Source: Burkholderiales bacterium
GTDB lineage: Bacteria; Pseudomonadota; Gammaproteobacteria; Burkholderiales; Nitrosomonadaceae
NCBI GenBank assembly: GCA_024235795.1
Contig: JACKLR010000001.1
Span: forward strand, 1,116,001 to 1,180,000
Reading direction: 5' to 3'
DNA length: 64,000 nt
In this document: in pieces, positions 10,390-20,328 of the stretch
How the letters are laid out: each line of letters begins with the position of its first letter
Position numbering within the stretch: the stretch's first letter is position 1
The notes under the pieces: generated by a model
What the model saw: the letters and a program-made list of their open reading frames with translations, nothing else
Told to the model about the DNA's origin: nothing
The model's database searches: none
Made by a program: the position numbers and the translations under genes

Positions 10390-11053
10390 GAAAAATTTCC
10401 TAGCAATTATAATTTTCTTGTTATTCGTCACACCCGCCGCCACAGCGGCAACCACGCAACAGATGACAGCCAAAACGACAACCATTATGGTATTTGGAGA
10501 CAGCCTGTCAGCAAATTATGGCATACCGACAGAAGCCGGATGGGTTAACCTGCTGACGCAACGATTACAGTCGCTTTCCCCTTTTTTTCAGGTGATAAAC
10601 ACCAGCATCAGTGGCGAAACAACTTTTGGCGGACGCAACCGGATTGAACAAGCACTAAAAACACACCGCCCTGATATTGTTATTCTAGGCCTGGGCGCCA
10701 ATGATGGCCTGCGTGGTTCGGCAATCAAGACAATTTACGAAAACCTGGAAGCCATTATCAAAATATGCCAGCAAAACAACGCATCAGTCCTGCTTGTAGG
10801 CATGCAACTACCGCCCAATTATGGCATGACCTACACGCAAAAGTTCAAGAATATTTATCCGAAGCTTGCGGAAAACTATCAAACGGGCTTGATTCCATTT
10901 TTATTAGACGGATTTGGAGAAAATCATGAATTTTTCCAACCCGATGGTATCCATCCGACGATACCGGCTCAAGAAAAAATTGTTGAGAATGTCTGGAGTG
11001 TTTTGCAAACGATGATTCTGGGCGACCTCGCAGCAATTAATTCAGCCAACTGA
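10388..11053 (+). CDS. tesA: SGNH-family arylesterase / thioesterase I (TesA/TAP)
   Basis: A 221-residue periplasmic enzyme. The signal peptide is clear: MKNF followed by a hydrophobic core and an Ala-rich end near residue 20. SGNH blocks are present: 'FGDSLSANYG' (nucleophile Ser), Gly in 'NTSISGETT', 'GLGANDGLRG' (Asn) and 'DGIHPT' (Asp and His). TesA hydrolyses acyl-thioesters, esters and lysophospholipids. An upstream in-frame start at 10229 lies inside the divergent ABC gene and is rejected, because the signal peptide starts at 10388. Confidence 0.88.
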   Translation: MKNFLAIIIFLLFVTPAATAATTQQMTAKTTTIMVFGDSLSANYGIPTEAGWVNLLTQRLQSLSPFFQVINTSISGETTFGGRNRIEQALKTHRPDIVILGLGANDGLRGSAIKTIYENLEAIIKICQQNNASVLLVGMQLPPNYGMTYTQKFKNIYPKLAENYQTGLIPFLLDGFGENHEFFQPDGIHPTIPAQEKIVENVWSVLQTMILGDLAAINSAN

Positions 11054-11124
11054 AAATTATGCGCATCGATATTTCCTCCACAAATGCGACACAGCATGAT
11101 GGGCATTGCGGCGACAGCGGTTAT

Positions 11125-12108
11125 CTAGTTTTCAACCTGTTCAAGTTGATCAACAAATACCTGCAGATCGGCTGCCAACGGCGCTGTCAGCTTCACCAAC
11201 CGTCCATTCAACGGGTGTTTAAATTGAATACTGCTCGCATGCAGGAACATTCGAGTTAAATAAGGGCCTGATCGTTTTCCGCCTTGTTTTTTTGCGAGCT
11301 GCCGGTTTATTGCAAAATCGCCATATTTGTCATCACCGACAATTGGAAAACCCAAATGCGCCAGATGAACGCGAATCTGATGCGTGCGCCCTGTTTTAAG
11401 ATCGGCATCTAACAAACTGTAGTCCTGCCAGGTTTTAACAAGATTAAACTTAGTATGCGAGGCCATCACTCTTTGTCCATCCGGCCTATGGGGCCATGAT
11501 TGATTAGTTGCTACCGCAACGCGCCGCTCGCCTGATGCCGTAACGTACTTTATCAGTGGCAACTTGACATTCTGCTTAATATTCGACCATCTGCCTTTTA
11601 CCATCACCTGATAATGCTTTTTGACTTGACCAGCACGGATCTGCTGGTGCAATTCAACCAGTGCACTGCGTTTTTTTGCCAGCAATAGAACCCCTGACGT
11701 ATCCCGATCCAAACGATGAACCAGCTCAAGAAACTTTAAATCACGCTTTTGCGCGCGTAATTGCTCAATGACGCCAAAACTGACACCGCTTCCACCGTGC
11801 ACAGCCTGCCCGGATGGCTTATCAACGACCAACAATGCGTCGTCTTCAAAAATAATATCAAAGGAAAACTGCCTGGACTGTGGAATCGTTTGCGGCTGCA
11901 CTTGCTTCGCTGTCGGTGCCTTGATAGGCGGAATCCGCAAAATATCTCCAAGTTTCAGGCGATAGTGAAAACTGACACGTTTGCCATTGACACGCACCTG
12001 TCCGCTACGCAGCAGTTGGTAGATATGACTTTTTGGCACATTTCTGAAACGTTTAAAGAAAAAATTATCAATCCGCTGATTGTCTCCATCTTCACTGATA
12101 TTTTCCAT
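11125..12108 (-). CDS. rluC: 23S rRNA pseudouridine synthase, RluC type
   Basis: An N-terminal S4 RNA-binding domain ('QRIDNFFFKRF...VPKSHIYQLLRSGQVRVNGKR') is followed by the RluA-type catalytic domain with 'HRLDRDTSGVLLLAK', where the second Asp is the nucleophile, and 'LKTGRTHQIRVH'. RluC modifies U955, U2504 and U2580 of 23S rRNA. It is divergent from rne, the same arrangement as in E. coli. The frame opens at a TTG at 12183, giving 25 extra residues that do not look conserved. ATG 12108 is the more likely start, but neither has a good Shine-Dalgarno. Confidence 0.85.
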   Translation of the reverse strand: MENISEDGDNQRIDNFFFKRFRNVPKSHIYQLLRSGQVRVNGKRVSFHYRLKLGDILRIPPIKAPTAKQVQPQTIPQSRQFSFDIIFEDDALLVVDKPSGQAVHGGSGVSFGVIEQLRAQKRDLKFLELVHRLDRDTSGVLLLAKKRSALVELHQQIRAGQVKKHYQVMVKGRWSNIKQNVKLPLIKYVTASGERRVAVATNQSWPHRPDGQRVMASHTKFNLVKTWQDYSLLDADLKTGRTHQIRVHLAHLGFPIVGDDKYGDFAINRQLAKKQGGKRSGPYLTRMFLHASSIQFKHPLNGRLVKLTAPLAADLQVFVDQLEQVEN

Positions 12109-12183
12109 AACAACTGGTGTATTCAACAGATTTCTTTTGCCTATATGCTGAGTTTTACCTATAATTCGCACTATTGAGTTCAA

Positions 12184-12547
12184 TTTATTCTTTTTTCGTT
12201 ATTGATATTTAAGTACTTAGATGAAATTTCTTGTTTCGGAACACCCCGTTTTGTCACTTTCCGAAAAATTCTAAAAAAACAAACCAAAACAGTTAATTAA
12301 CCGTTAAACAATATTTAATAATAACAAAATTCATGAACGTATTTCATTAGTTTGTTTATAATTAATGAGATTAATATTTGAACTCACACAAACCAACAAC
12401 TCTAAAAATAAAAATCATAACTTTTAACATAAATTGTCTATAAGAAGAATTATAAAATACCAATCCGGCCTAAATCACGTCATCTCAATTATGTTTTTGA
12501 AAAATTATCAATCCGCTTGTGCAGAAACACGTTAGGCATATATATAA
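12184..12547 (+). promoter_or_regulatory. AT-rich rluC/rne intergenic region, probable rne 5' leader
   Basis: A gene-free stretch of 364 bp between the divergent frames, with A/T-rich tracts around 12270-12470. A long leader is expected for rne, because RNase E cleaves its own 5' UTR in E. coli. No hairpin equivalent to the E. coli hp2 could be assigned by eye. The 18-mer AAAAATTATCAATCCGCT near 12500 is also found inside the 5' part of rluC near 12060. No Shine-Dalgarno is obvious before ATG 12548. Confidence 0.4.
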
Positions 12548-15175
12548 ATGAGACGAATGTTATTTAATGCAACACAACCTGAAGAGTTGCGTGTTGCGAT
12601 AGTAGATGGCCAGAAACTGGTTGACTTGGACATAGAATCTGTCAGCAAGGAACAACGCAAAAGCAATATATATAAAGCCGTTATTACGCGACTTGAACCC
12701 AGCCTAGAAGCTGCGTTTGTCGATTATGGCTGCGAACGCCACGGTTTTTTACCGTTTAAGGAAATTTCATCCTATTGCTTTGGTGAACAATCGGATATAT
12801 CGCCCAGTCGCATACAGGATTTTTTGCATGAAGGATTGGAGCTTATTGTCCAGGTAGACAAAGATGAACGCGGCACAAAAGGCGCAGCACTGACCACATA
12901 TATTTCGCTTGCTGGCCGTTATCTGGTTTTGATACCCAACAATCCCAACAGCGGCGGCGTATCACGGCGTATCACCGGCGAAGAACGCAATGAAATGCGC
13001 GAAGTTCTCGCAAAACTTGAAATACCTGAAGGAATGAGCGTAATCGCACGCACTGCAGGCATTGGACGCAGCGAGGAAGAGTTGCAGTGGGACCTGAACT
13101 ATCTGACACAACTCTGGCACGCAATTGAAGAAGCGGCAAACAATCAAAGCGGTGTTTTCCTGATCTATCAGGAAAGCAGTCTGGTCATTCGCGCCATCCG
13201 CGATTATTTCAATTATGAAATCGGTGAAATCCTGATTGACAGCCGCGAAATTTATGAACAGGCATGTCAGTTCATGATGCATGTCATGCCGGCAAATGTT
13301 GACCGCCTGAAATACTATCACGATGATGTTCCGTTATTTTCTCGTTTCCAGATCGAGCACCAGATTGAAACCGCTTATTCAAGACAGGTCACACTACCCT
13401 CCGGCGGCTCAATTGTAATTGATCATACGGAGGCACTGGTATCGGTAGATGTCAATTCAGCTCGCGCAATACGTGGTGCGGATATTGAGCATACAGCGCT
13501 AAATACAAACTTGGAGGCAGCCGACGAAATTGCGCGGCAATTGCGTTTACGTGACCTTGGCGGACTGATCGTTATCGACTTTATCGATATGGATGCATCA
13601 CGCAATCAGCGCGAAGTTGAAGCGCGTCTGCATGAAGCGTTACGCCAGGATCGGGCACGCGTTCAAGTCGGCAGAATTTCCCGCTTTGGACTTTTGGAAC
13701 TATCCCGGCAGCGTCTGCGCCCGTCATTGGGTGAAAGCAACTATGCAGCTTGCACACGCTGCCATGGCACCGGATATATTCGAGGAACCGATTCATCTGC
13801 ATTGCATGTTTTGCGTATCATTCAGGAAGAAGTAATGAAAGAACGGACTACTGCATTACATGTCCAACTTCCGATCGACGTCGCCACTTATCTATTGAAC
13901 GAAAAACGTTCCGAAATTTATGAAATTGAGGAAAGACTCAAAGTCGATATTATTCTGATTCCAAATATTCACTTGGAAACACCCAAATATAAAATTACTC
14001 GCCTGCGCCATGAGGATGTCAAACAAATTGAACCACAGGCAAGCTATAAAATGGTCGAGAAAGTTGCAGAAGACCTTGTTCCCGAATTAACAGAAAAGAA
14101 ACAGAAACATGAACGCCCCAAAGCTGCGGTTCAAGGTATTACACCTACGCAACCAGCGCCGATCCGTGAAGAAAAATCCAAAGAAACTTCACTCCTGGAC
14201 AAGTTCTTTAGCTGGTTTAAACCAGCCCATACTGAAGTCGCAGTTAAACAACCAGAACATGCCACGATAAAAGAAAAAACTGGCGCACCGACACAGGGAA
14301 AAACAGAAAAAACAAAACGGGCAACTCGCGGACGAGGTCGTTCACGCAGTCGCAAGGATCATATACAAACCAAACAGTCCAGCAGCAATTCCGCCAGTAC
14401 AGCTCATGAGGACAGCAACGCATTAACGGATACGGTGTCAACTGCCAGCACACAATACCCACATCAGGATTCAAACCAGACTCAGCCACAACCGCAGCTG
14501 ATTACAGCCGAAACACCTTCTGTCACAGAAACGGATAATACCGAAATTACAACTGAGTCAAAGCCAAAACCCGATGAAAAGAAACGCCCACGCAGACGAC
14601 GTAGCACCAGGCAGCGGGATCGCTCACCACGAAGCAAAGAAGCTGAGACATCGGCATCTGATTCTGGAGAACTAATAGTAGCTGCGCAAACAGCTGGCGA
14701 TCAAACCTTGGAGAGTCAGTTATCGCACAAACCTGAGCATGATATTGCTGAACCCGACGCAGCAGTGCATGCCACTGAGATAAAAGATACCGAACTAAAA
14801 GTTTCTGCTGAATCTCATACGAAAAAAACAGAATCTGCTCAGCAAGTTGAAACAACTGAGGAAAATACGCTCATCAAAAAAAATTCCGCTGATAGTGAAA
14901 AAAATTATGAAGCGCAAGATCAAGAACCGACTGCAACAACCGAACCTATTGATGGCGGGATATCCGGACAAATGCCTCAACAGCCGACACAGCAGACAAC
15001 TGCTCGAAACAGGAATCTAGAAGACAGCGATCTGGTTATGATCGAAACACCACCGGAAAAAATCGAATTGGCCGATGAGGTACCGCCAGAGCCTAAAAAA
15101 CGACAAAGACGCAAGGTCAAAAGCACGTCTGTAATCGAAACCGAGAAATTGATGCAGGTTGAGACGCGCGAATAA
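12548..15175 (+). CDS. rne: Ribonuclease E
   Basis: An 875-residue endoribonuclease, the scaffold of the RNA degradosome, acting in mRNA turnover and rRNA/tRNA processing. The S1 domain is at about residues 35-120. The DNase-I-like catalytic domain has magnesium ligands in 'VSVDVNSA' (Asp near 301) and 'IVIDFIDMD' (near 344). The zinc-link is 'CTRCHGTG' (near 402-405), which joins subunits in the tetramer. From about residue 520 the protein is low-complexity, rich in Glu, Thr and Gln with an Arg-rich block 'KRPRRRRSTRQRDRSPR', as expected for the disordered RNA- and partner-binding half. Convergent with polA. Confidence 0.95.
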   Translation: MRRMLFNATQPEELRVAIVDGQKLVDLDIESVSKEQRKSNIYKAVITRLEPSLEAAFVDYGCERHGFLPFKEISSYCFGEQSDISPSRIQDFLHEGLELIVQVDKDERGTKGAALTTYISLAGRYLVLIPNNPNSGGVSRRITGEERNEMREVLAKLEIPEGMSVIARTAGIGRSEEELQWDLNYLTQLWHAIEEAANNQSGVFLIYQESSLVIRAIRDYFNYEIGEILIDSREIYEQACQFMMHVMPANVDRLKYYHDDVPLFSRFQIEHQIETAYSRQVTLPSGGSIVIDHTEALVSVDVNSARAIRGADIEHTALNTNLEAADEIARQLRLRDLGGLIVIDFIDMDASRNQREVEARLHEALRQDRARVQVGRISRFGLLELSRQRLRPSLGESNYAACTRCHGTGYIRGTDSSALHVLRIIQEEVMKERTTALHVQLPIDVATYLLNEKRSEIYEIEERLKVDIILIPNIHLETPKYKITRLRHEDVKQIEPQASYKMVEKVAEDLVPELTEKKQKHERPKAAVQGITPTQPAPIREEKSKETSLLDKFFSWFKPAHTEVAVKQPEHATIKEKTGAPTQGKTEKTKRATRGRGRSRSRKDHIQTKQSSSNSASTAHEDSNALTDTVSTASTQYPHQDSNQTQPQPQLITAETPSVTETDNTEITTESKPKPDEKKRPRRRRSTRQRDRSPRSKEAETSASDSGELIVAAQTAGDQTLESQLSHKPEHDIAEPDAAVHATEIKDTELKVSAESHTKKTESAQQVETTEENTLIKKNSADSEKNYEAQDQEPTATTEPIDGGISGQMPQQPTQQTTARNRNLEDSDLVMIETPPEKIELADEVPPEPKKRQRRKVKSTSVIETEKLMQVETRE

Positions 15176-15204
15176 AACGCTATCAGAAAAGCTTTTTATC
15201 GAGC

Positions 15205-15226
15205 AAGCTGATCACTTTTACAGCTT
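15205..15226. terminator. Weak hairpin between convergent rne and polA
   Basis: AAGCTG (15205-15210) pairs with CAGCTT (15221-15226) across a 10-base loop, in the 105 bp between the two convergent stops. Flanking sequence is T-rich on the plus strand. The stem is short, so this is only a possible bidirectional terminator. Confidence 0.3.
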
Positions 15227-15280
15227 TAACCTATTTATTCTTTGCTTATTCTGATATAGAAACTGGCCCGTTAGGCAATA

Positions 15281-17992
15281 TTAATGCGCCTGTTCCCAGT
15301 TTCTACCCACACCGATATCTACCAGCAATGGCACATCCAGATTGATGACATTGCACATATATTTTGGCAGCTCGGACCGGATCATATCAACTTCGTCATC
15401 AGGCACTTCAAGCACAAGTTCATCATGCACCTGCATGATCAATTTGCTTTTCAGTCTTGCCCGAGACAGCCATTGATGAACAGCAATCATTGCAAGCTTG
15501 ATGATATCAGCCGCAGTTCCCTGCATGGGCGCATTGATAGCTGCGCGCTCGGCGCCCTGTCTACGGCTGCCGTTGGCATTATTAATATCCGGCAACCATA
15601 ATCTGCGTCCAAGTACTGTTTCGACAAAACCGCTTTGTTTTGCGCGATTACGGGCATTATCCATATATTCAGCCACACCTGGATAACGCGAAAAATACCG
15701 ATCCATATAGGCACGTGCGGCACTGCGTTCAATGCCCAGCTGCGTTGCAAGGCCAAATTCAGACATACCGTAAATCAAACCAAAATTAATCACTTTTGCA
15801 TAGCGACGTTTTTCCTGATCGATCTCTTCGACTGGCAAAGCAAACATTTCGGAAGCTGTGGCGCTATGAATATCTTCTCCAGCGGCAAAAGCTTTGAGCA
15901 ACCCCTCATCTTGGGAAATATGCGCCATAATACGCAATTCGATTTGGGAATAGTCTGCCGAAACAATTTGATTGCCGGGACGCGCAATAAATGCTTCACG
16001 AATTCGTCGGCCCTCAGCTGTGCGTACCGGAATGTTCTGCAAATTAGGATCCGAACTTGCCAGACGACCGGTAACTGCGACCGCCTGTGCATAATTGGTG
16101 TGCACACGCCCGGTATCTGGATTGACCATTTGCGGCAATTTATCGGTATATGTCGACTTTAATTTGGCCAGCGTACGATAATCAAGAAGAATTTTGGGCA
16201 GTGGATAATCCAGAGCCAATTTCTGCAGCACATCCTCATTAGTGGAAGGAACGCCTTTCGGCGTTTTTTTGATAACGGGTAATTTAAGCTGATTGAACAA
16301 TATTTCCTGTATCTGTTTTGGTGAATTAAGATTAAAGGGCTGACCCGTAATCGAGTATGCCTGCTCTTCCAAAATATTCAATTTTTCATTCAGCTCCTTA
16401 CTTTGCTGATGCAAAAGTTGTATATCGAGCAAAACCCCATGGCGCTCCATTGCAAACAGAACTTCCATAGACGGCATTTCGATATTGCGGTAAATATGAT
16501 TTTGCCGGTCATCAGTCTCAATTTTTGGATATAGAAACTGGTGCAACCGCAGCGCCACATCCGCGTCTTCTGCCGCGTATACGGTTGCAGTATCGACAGA
16601 CACCTGATTAAACGTGATGCGCTGCGCACCCTTTCCGGTCACTTCATCATAACCGATGGTTTTAATATTTAAATGCCGTTGCGCTAGACTGTCCATATTA
16701 TGGGGCTTGTGCGACTCGAGCACATAGGATTGCAAAAGCGTGTCATGCACAATTCCGTTTAAACAGATCCCGTGATTAGCAAAAACATGTTTATCATATT
16801 TCAGATTCTGTCCCAGCTTGGGTTTTTCTGGATTTTCCAGCCAGGGTTTGAGCTTCTCCAGCACAGATGACATTTCTAACTGCACAGGCGCATCGATGTA
16901 ATCATGTGAGAGCGGAAGATAAGCCGCATGCCCACTTTCTACACAAAACGAAATGCCGACCAGTTTTGCTTCCATTGGGTTCAAACTGGTTGTTTCCGTA
17001 TCGATGGATACCAACGGCGCATTATTCAGTCTGCCTATCCAATCCTCCAGGTGAGTCATCGTCAAAATGGTTTTATAATCAACCGCATGGGTTTCCTGAA
17101 TATCGCGCATGTTCTCATGATCCGTATTCACCGGGTCCACAGTGTTTTGCTGCCGCAATTCCTGTAACGCCGTTTTCATGCTCAGCTCTTCGTACATTGC
17201 CGCCAACCGTTCAGTATCCTGTGGTTTCGGTTCCAAATCTGTAACCGCCACCGGCAACTCAACATCGCACTTAATCGTAACCAGCTTCCGCGCAGTCTCA
17301 AACCAGCCCAATACTTTACGCAAATTGTCACCTACCACACCCTTGATTTCATCTGCGTGCGCAATAATATTCTCCAGCGAACCATACTGTTCGAGCCATT
17401 TAGCAGCAGTCTTGGGCCCCACTTTTTCAACACCCGGTATATTGTCAACACTGTCGCCGACCAGCATTAAATAATCCAGCATTTGTCCAGGTTTGACCCC
17501 AAACTTGGCATAGACTTTTTCCGAATCAAGAACCTCATTATTCATTGTGTTGACAAGCGTGATATGCGTATTCACCAGTTGCGCAATATCCTTGTCACCG
17601 GTCGAAATAATACAGCGCATATCCGCCGCTACCGCCTGTTTCGCCAACGTACCGATAACATCATCTGCTTCAACACCGTCAATAATCAGAATTGGCCAGC
17701 CCATTGCTTTGATACAGGCATGTAGCGGTTCAATCTGCGCCGCCAGATCGTCCGGCATTCGCGGGCGATGGGCTTTATATTCCGGATAAATTTCATCGCG
17801 AAAAGTTTTGCCTTTTGCATCAAACACACACGCGCTATAATCGGCATGATATTCCTTGTGCAAACGTCGCAGCATATTGAGTACGCCATGAATCGCACCA
17901 GTCGGTTTATTTTCGTGACTGCGCAAATCCGGCAACGCATGATAAGCACGATAAAGGTAGGAAGAACCATCAACCAGCAATAATGTTTTCAT
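15281..17992 (-). CDS. polA: DNA polymerase I
   Basis: A 903-residue protein with all three activities. The N-terminal 5'-3' exonuclease/FEN domain (about 1-290) has 'LLVDGSSYLYRAYHALP'. The 3'-5' exonuclease (about 310-500) keeps the D-x-E of 'SIDTETTSLNP', so proofreading should be intact. The polymerase domain (about 520-903) has 'SADYSQIELRIMAH', 'KVINFGLIYGMSEFG' and 'QVHDELVLEV'. It fills gaps after Okazaki primer removal and in excision repair. The divergent LOG gene starts only 15 bp upstream of its ATG. Confidence 0.97.
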   Translation of the reverse strand: MKTLLLVDGSSYLYRAYHALPDLRSHENKPTGAIHGVLNMLRRLHKEYHADYSACVFDAKGKTFRDEIYPEYKAHRPRMPDDLAAQIEPLHACIKAMGWPILIIDGVEADDVIGTLAKQAVAADMRCIISTGDKDIAQLVNTHITLVNTMNNEVLDSEKVYAKFGVKPGQMLDYLMLVGDSVDNIPGVEKVGPKTAAKWLEQYGSLENIIAHADEIKGVVGDNLRKVLGWFETARKLVTIKCDVELPVAVTDLEPKPQDTERLAAMYEELSMKTALQELRQQNTVDPVNTDHENMRDIQETHAVDYKTILTMTHLEDWIGRLNNAPLVSIDTETTSLNPMEAKLVGISFCVESGHAAYLPLSHDYIDAPVQLEMSSVLEKLKPWLENPEKPKLGQNLKYDKHVFANHGICLNGIVHDTLLQSYVLESHKPHNMDSLAQRHLNIKTIGYDEVTGKGAQRITFNQVSVDTATVYAAEDADVALRLHQFLYPKIETDDRQNHIYRNIEMPSMEVLFAMERHGVLLDIQLLHQQSKELNEKLNILEEQAYSITGQPFNLNSPKQIQEILFNQLKLPVIKKTPKGVPSTNEDVLQKLALDYPLPKILLDYRTLAKLKSTYTDKLPQMVNPDTGRVHTNYAQAVAVTGRLASSDPNLQNIPVRTAEGRRIREAFIARPGNQIVSADYSQIELRIMAHISQDEGLLKAFAAGEDIHSATASEMFALPVEEIDQEKRRYAKVINFGLIYGMSEFGLATQLGIERSAARAYMDRYFSRYPGVAEYMDNARNRAKQSGFVETVLGRRLWLPDINNANGSRRQGAERAAINAPMQGTAADIIKLAMIAVHQWLSRARLKSKLIMQVHDELVLEVPDDEVDMIRSELPKYMCNVINLDVPLLVDIGVGRNWEQAH

Positions 17993-18007
17993 TTAAAAAG
18001 AGTTCCT

Positions 18008-18727
18008 ATGAGCTTGCAAAATAAACCCGCCTTGACACTTTCTCTTGAAAAACTGTGGTCAGCGAGAGAATCATGGCGCTTATTTGGGATTATGGCAGAA
18101 TTTGTCGAAGGAACGGAGCGCCTTGACACAATTCAGCCCGCAGTCAGTATTTTTGGCAGCGCACGCACCGACGCCAATCACCCCCACTATAAACTGACTG
18201 AAGAAATTGCAAAACTCCTCTCGGATGCCGGCTTCTCAGTCATTTCCGGCGGCGGACCTGGTATTATGGAAGCCGCCAACAAAGGCGCCTTTTACGGAAA
18301 GTCGCCGAGCGTTGGCTTGAACATCCAGCTGCCAAACGAACAACACCGCAATGCATACCAGGATATCAGCCAGACTTTTCGACACTTTTTTGCACGCAAG
18401 TATATGTTTGTAAAATTCGCCACAGCGTATGTCGTTATGCCGGGGGGATTTGGCACACTGGATGAATTAATGGAAGCGCTAACACTGGTACAAACCGGCA
18501 AAACCCGTAAAATGCCAATTATTCTGGTTAACACGAGTTTCTGGCAGGGACTGATCGACTGGTTCCGAAACACACTGATTGCAGAAGGGTTTATTTCACA
18601 CGAAGATATGGATCTTATACAGATTATCGATGAACCCCGTGAAGTCGTTAATGCGATCTTCAAATATTATGAAACTCGCGGCTTTGAGCCAAACGCAGAG
18701 GAAAGAGAAATTCAATTGAATCTGTAA
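18008..18727 (+). CDS. LOG-family (TIGR00730) Rossmann-fold protein
   Basis: A 239-residue protein with the two LOG signatures: 'SGGGPGIMEAANKGA' and 'PGGFGTLDELMEALTLVQTGK' (P-G-G-x-G-T-x-x-E). LOG enzymes release free bases from nucleoside 5'-monophosphates. Plant relatives activate cytokinins, while bacterial members often act on AMP or related nucleotides. The start is 15 bp from the divergent polA start, leaving almost no room for two separate promoters. The DUF2782 gene follows 57 bp later on the same strand. Confidence 0.88.
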   Translation: MSLQNKPALTLSLEKLWSARESWRLFGIMAEFVEGTERLDTIQPAVSIFGSARTDANHPHYKLTEEIAKLLSDAGFSVISGGGPGIMEAANKGAFYGKSPSVGLNIQLPNEQHRNAYQDISQTFRHFFARKYMFVKFATAYVVMPGGFGTLDELMEALTLVQTGKTRKMPIILVNTSFWQGLIDWFRNTLIAEGFISHEDMDLIQIIDEPREVVNAIFKYYETRGFEPNAEEREIQLNL

Positions 18728-18784
18728 CCAACAGGTACTAATTTAGGTAAAATACACAAAATTGAACACTATCTGGAATGCCTG

Positions 18785-19204
18785 ATGAGCAACACCGGAA
18801 CCGTCATGTACAGATTATCTTTAATATTTTTATTCAGTTTTTCGCTATCTTGTGCAATGCCGCTGATAGCGCAATCCGACGTGCCCAAAGATCTGGTACC
18901 GCTACCCGAGATCCCGGAGTTACCTGAACTGTCTGATTCAGATTTACCTGAATTGGCCGCTCCACCACCGCTACCGCCTGATATGGAAATCGACCCGGAT
19001 CTCGAGCCTCAGATTACCATTATCAAACGCGGAGAAGATACCATAGAAGAACATCGTCTCAATGGTGAACTCTATATGATCAAGGTGATTCCACGTGTCG
19101 GCTTCCCCTACTACCTAGTCAAAAATCGTGGCCGCTTAGACGCACATCCAGGCGAACCAGGCAGTAATGTCAGCGCGCCCATGTGGCGTATTCTGGAATT
19201 CTAA
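18785..19204 (+). CDS. DUF2782 periplasmic protein
   Basis: A 139-residue protein. Residues 9-30 form a hydrophobic signal segment with likely cleavage near 'LIAQ-SDV'. A Pro/Glu/Leu-rich low-complexity stretch follows (about 33-75, repeats of 'LPEL'). The C-terminal DUF2782 domain has 'ITIIKRGEDTIEEHR' and 'IKVIPRVGFPYYLV'. The cysteine in 'LSCAM' does not fit a good lipobox. Function is unknown. In betaproteobacteria the family commonly sits between polA and thrB, as it does here. Confidence 0.8.
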   Translation: MSNTGTVMYRLSLIFLFSFSLSCAMPLIAQSDVPKDLVPLPEIPELPELSDSDLPELAAPPPLPPDMEIDPDLEPQITIIKRGEDTIEEHRLNGELYMIKVIPRVGFPYYLVKNRGRLDAHPGEPGSNVSAPMWRILEF

Positions 19205-19299
19205 TTTTCGTGAAACAAGACGGCATCAATCATCCGACAATGGCAATTCACGCCTTTAACTTGAAAGTTCGCACTTCCGTGTTTTCCTTGTTTTAACGC

Positions 19300-20250
19300 A
19301 TGTCTGTTTTTACACCTGTCACAGAAAATCAACTCTCAGACTGGCTGAAAAACTATGCACTGGGTGAACTCATCGAGCTTCAGGGCATTTCTTCCGGTAT
19401 AGAAAATACGAATTTTTTCGTCACCACTTCAAAAGGGCGATTCGTGCTGACGCTTTTTGAAAAATTGACCGCGAATGAATTGCCATACTACCTGAATTTA
19501 ATGGCGCACCTTTCAAGCCGACAAATACCCTGTCCGGATCCCGTCCCTATGCTGGATAACAGGTTATTGGGTGTATTAAACGGAAAACCCGCGACCATAG
19601 TCACATGTTTGCCGGGGAAATCTCTGATAAATCCCACCAAAGAACACTGTACTCAGGTTGGCTTGATGTTGGCGAAAATGCATTTATGCGGCCAAAGCTA
19701 TTGCGCAACAATGGACAATCCGCGCGGTTTAAAATGGTGGCAAACCAGCGCACCTAAAATAAAGCCTTTTCTCGGTCAGGATGAACAATCACTGCTTGAT
19801 GAAGAGCTGGACTATCAGTTATCTCATCAACCACAGAATATTCCCAGAGGCGTCATCCATGCCGATCTCTTTCGTGACAACATCCTCTTCACCGACCATA
19901 ATATAGGCGGTGTTATTGATTTTTACTTCGCCTGTAACGATAGTTTATTATACGATCTGGCTATCGTCATGAATGACTGGTGCATTACCGAAAACAGAAT
20001 GCTGGATGAAAAACGCACGTTATCGCTGCTCAAGGCCTATCACAGTGTCCGGTCGCTAACGCCGGATGAGCAACATGCCTGGCCCGTTATGCTGCGCGCC
20101 GGGGCTTTGCGGTTCTGGATTTCCCGTTTGTATGATTTTCATTTGCCGCGCCCGGGAGAACTCACACATGCCAAAAACCCGGATGATTTCAAGATACTGC
20201 TGATTAATCATGCAAACAATAAATCCATATTAAAACAACTCTGGATATAG
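19300..20250 (+). CDS. thrB: Homoserine kinase (ThrB, APH-fold type)
   Basis: A 316-residue kinase of the aminoglycoside-phosphotransferase fold. The N-terminal block 'MSVFTPVTENQLSDWL' and 'GISSGIENTNFFV' are typical of proteobacterial type-II ThrB. Catalytic-loop Asp and Asn are in 'VIHADLFRDNILF', and the metal-binding Asp is in 'GVIDFYFACND'. It phosphorylates L-homoserine on the way to threonine. No Shine-Dalgarno is visible before ATG 19300. Confidence 0.9.
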   Translation: MSVFTPVTENQLSDWLKNYALGELIELQGISSGIENTNFFVTTSKGRFVLTLFEKLTANELPYYLNLMAHLSSRQIPCPDPVPMLDNRLLGVLNGKPATIVTCLPGKSLINPTKEHCTQVGLMLAKMHLCGQSYCATMDNPRGLKWWQTSAPKIKPFLGQDEQSLLDEELDYQLSHQPQNIPRGVIHADLFRDNILFTDHNIGGVIDFYFACNDSLLYDLAIVMNDWCITENRMLDEKRTLSLLKAYHSVRSLTPDEQHAWPVMLRAGALRFWISRLYDFHLPRPGELTHAKNPDDFKILLINHANNKSILKQLWI

Positions 20251-20328
20251 GAAATCACCTTCCGGCTTTCCAGGCATGAATGAACACATAAAATCGTCAC
20301 AACGAACTTAACAACTGGAGAAACATCA

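Noticed and set aside
12531..12540. GTTAGGC near the rne start (also near 15270) as integron core sites
   Set aside because: A 7-base degenerate match is expected several times by chance, and no paired site or cassette structure surrounds it.
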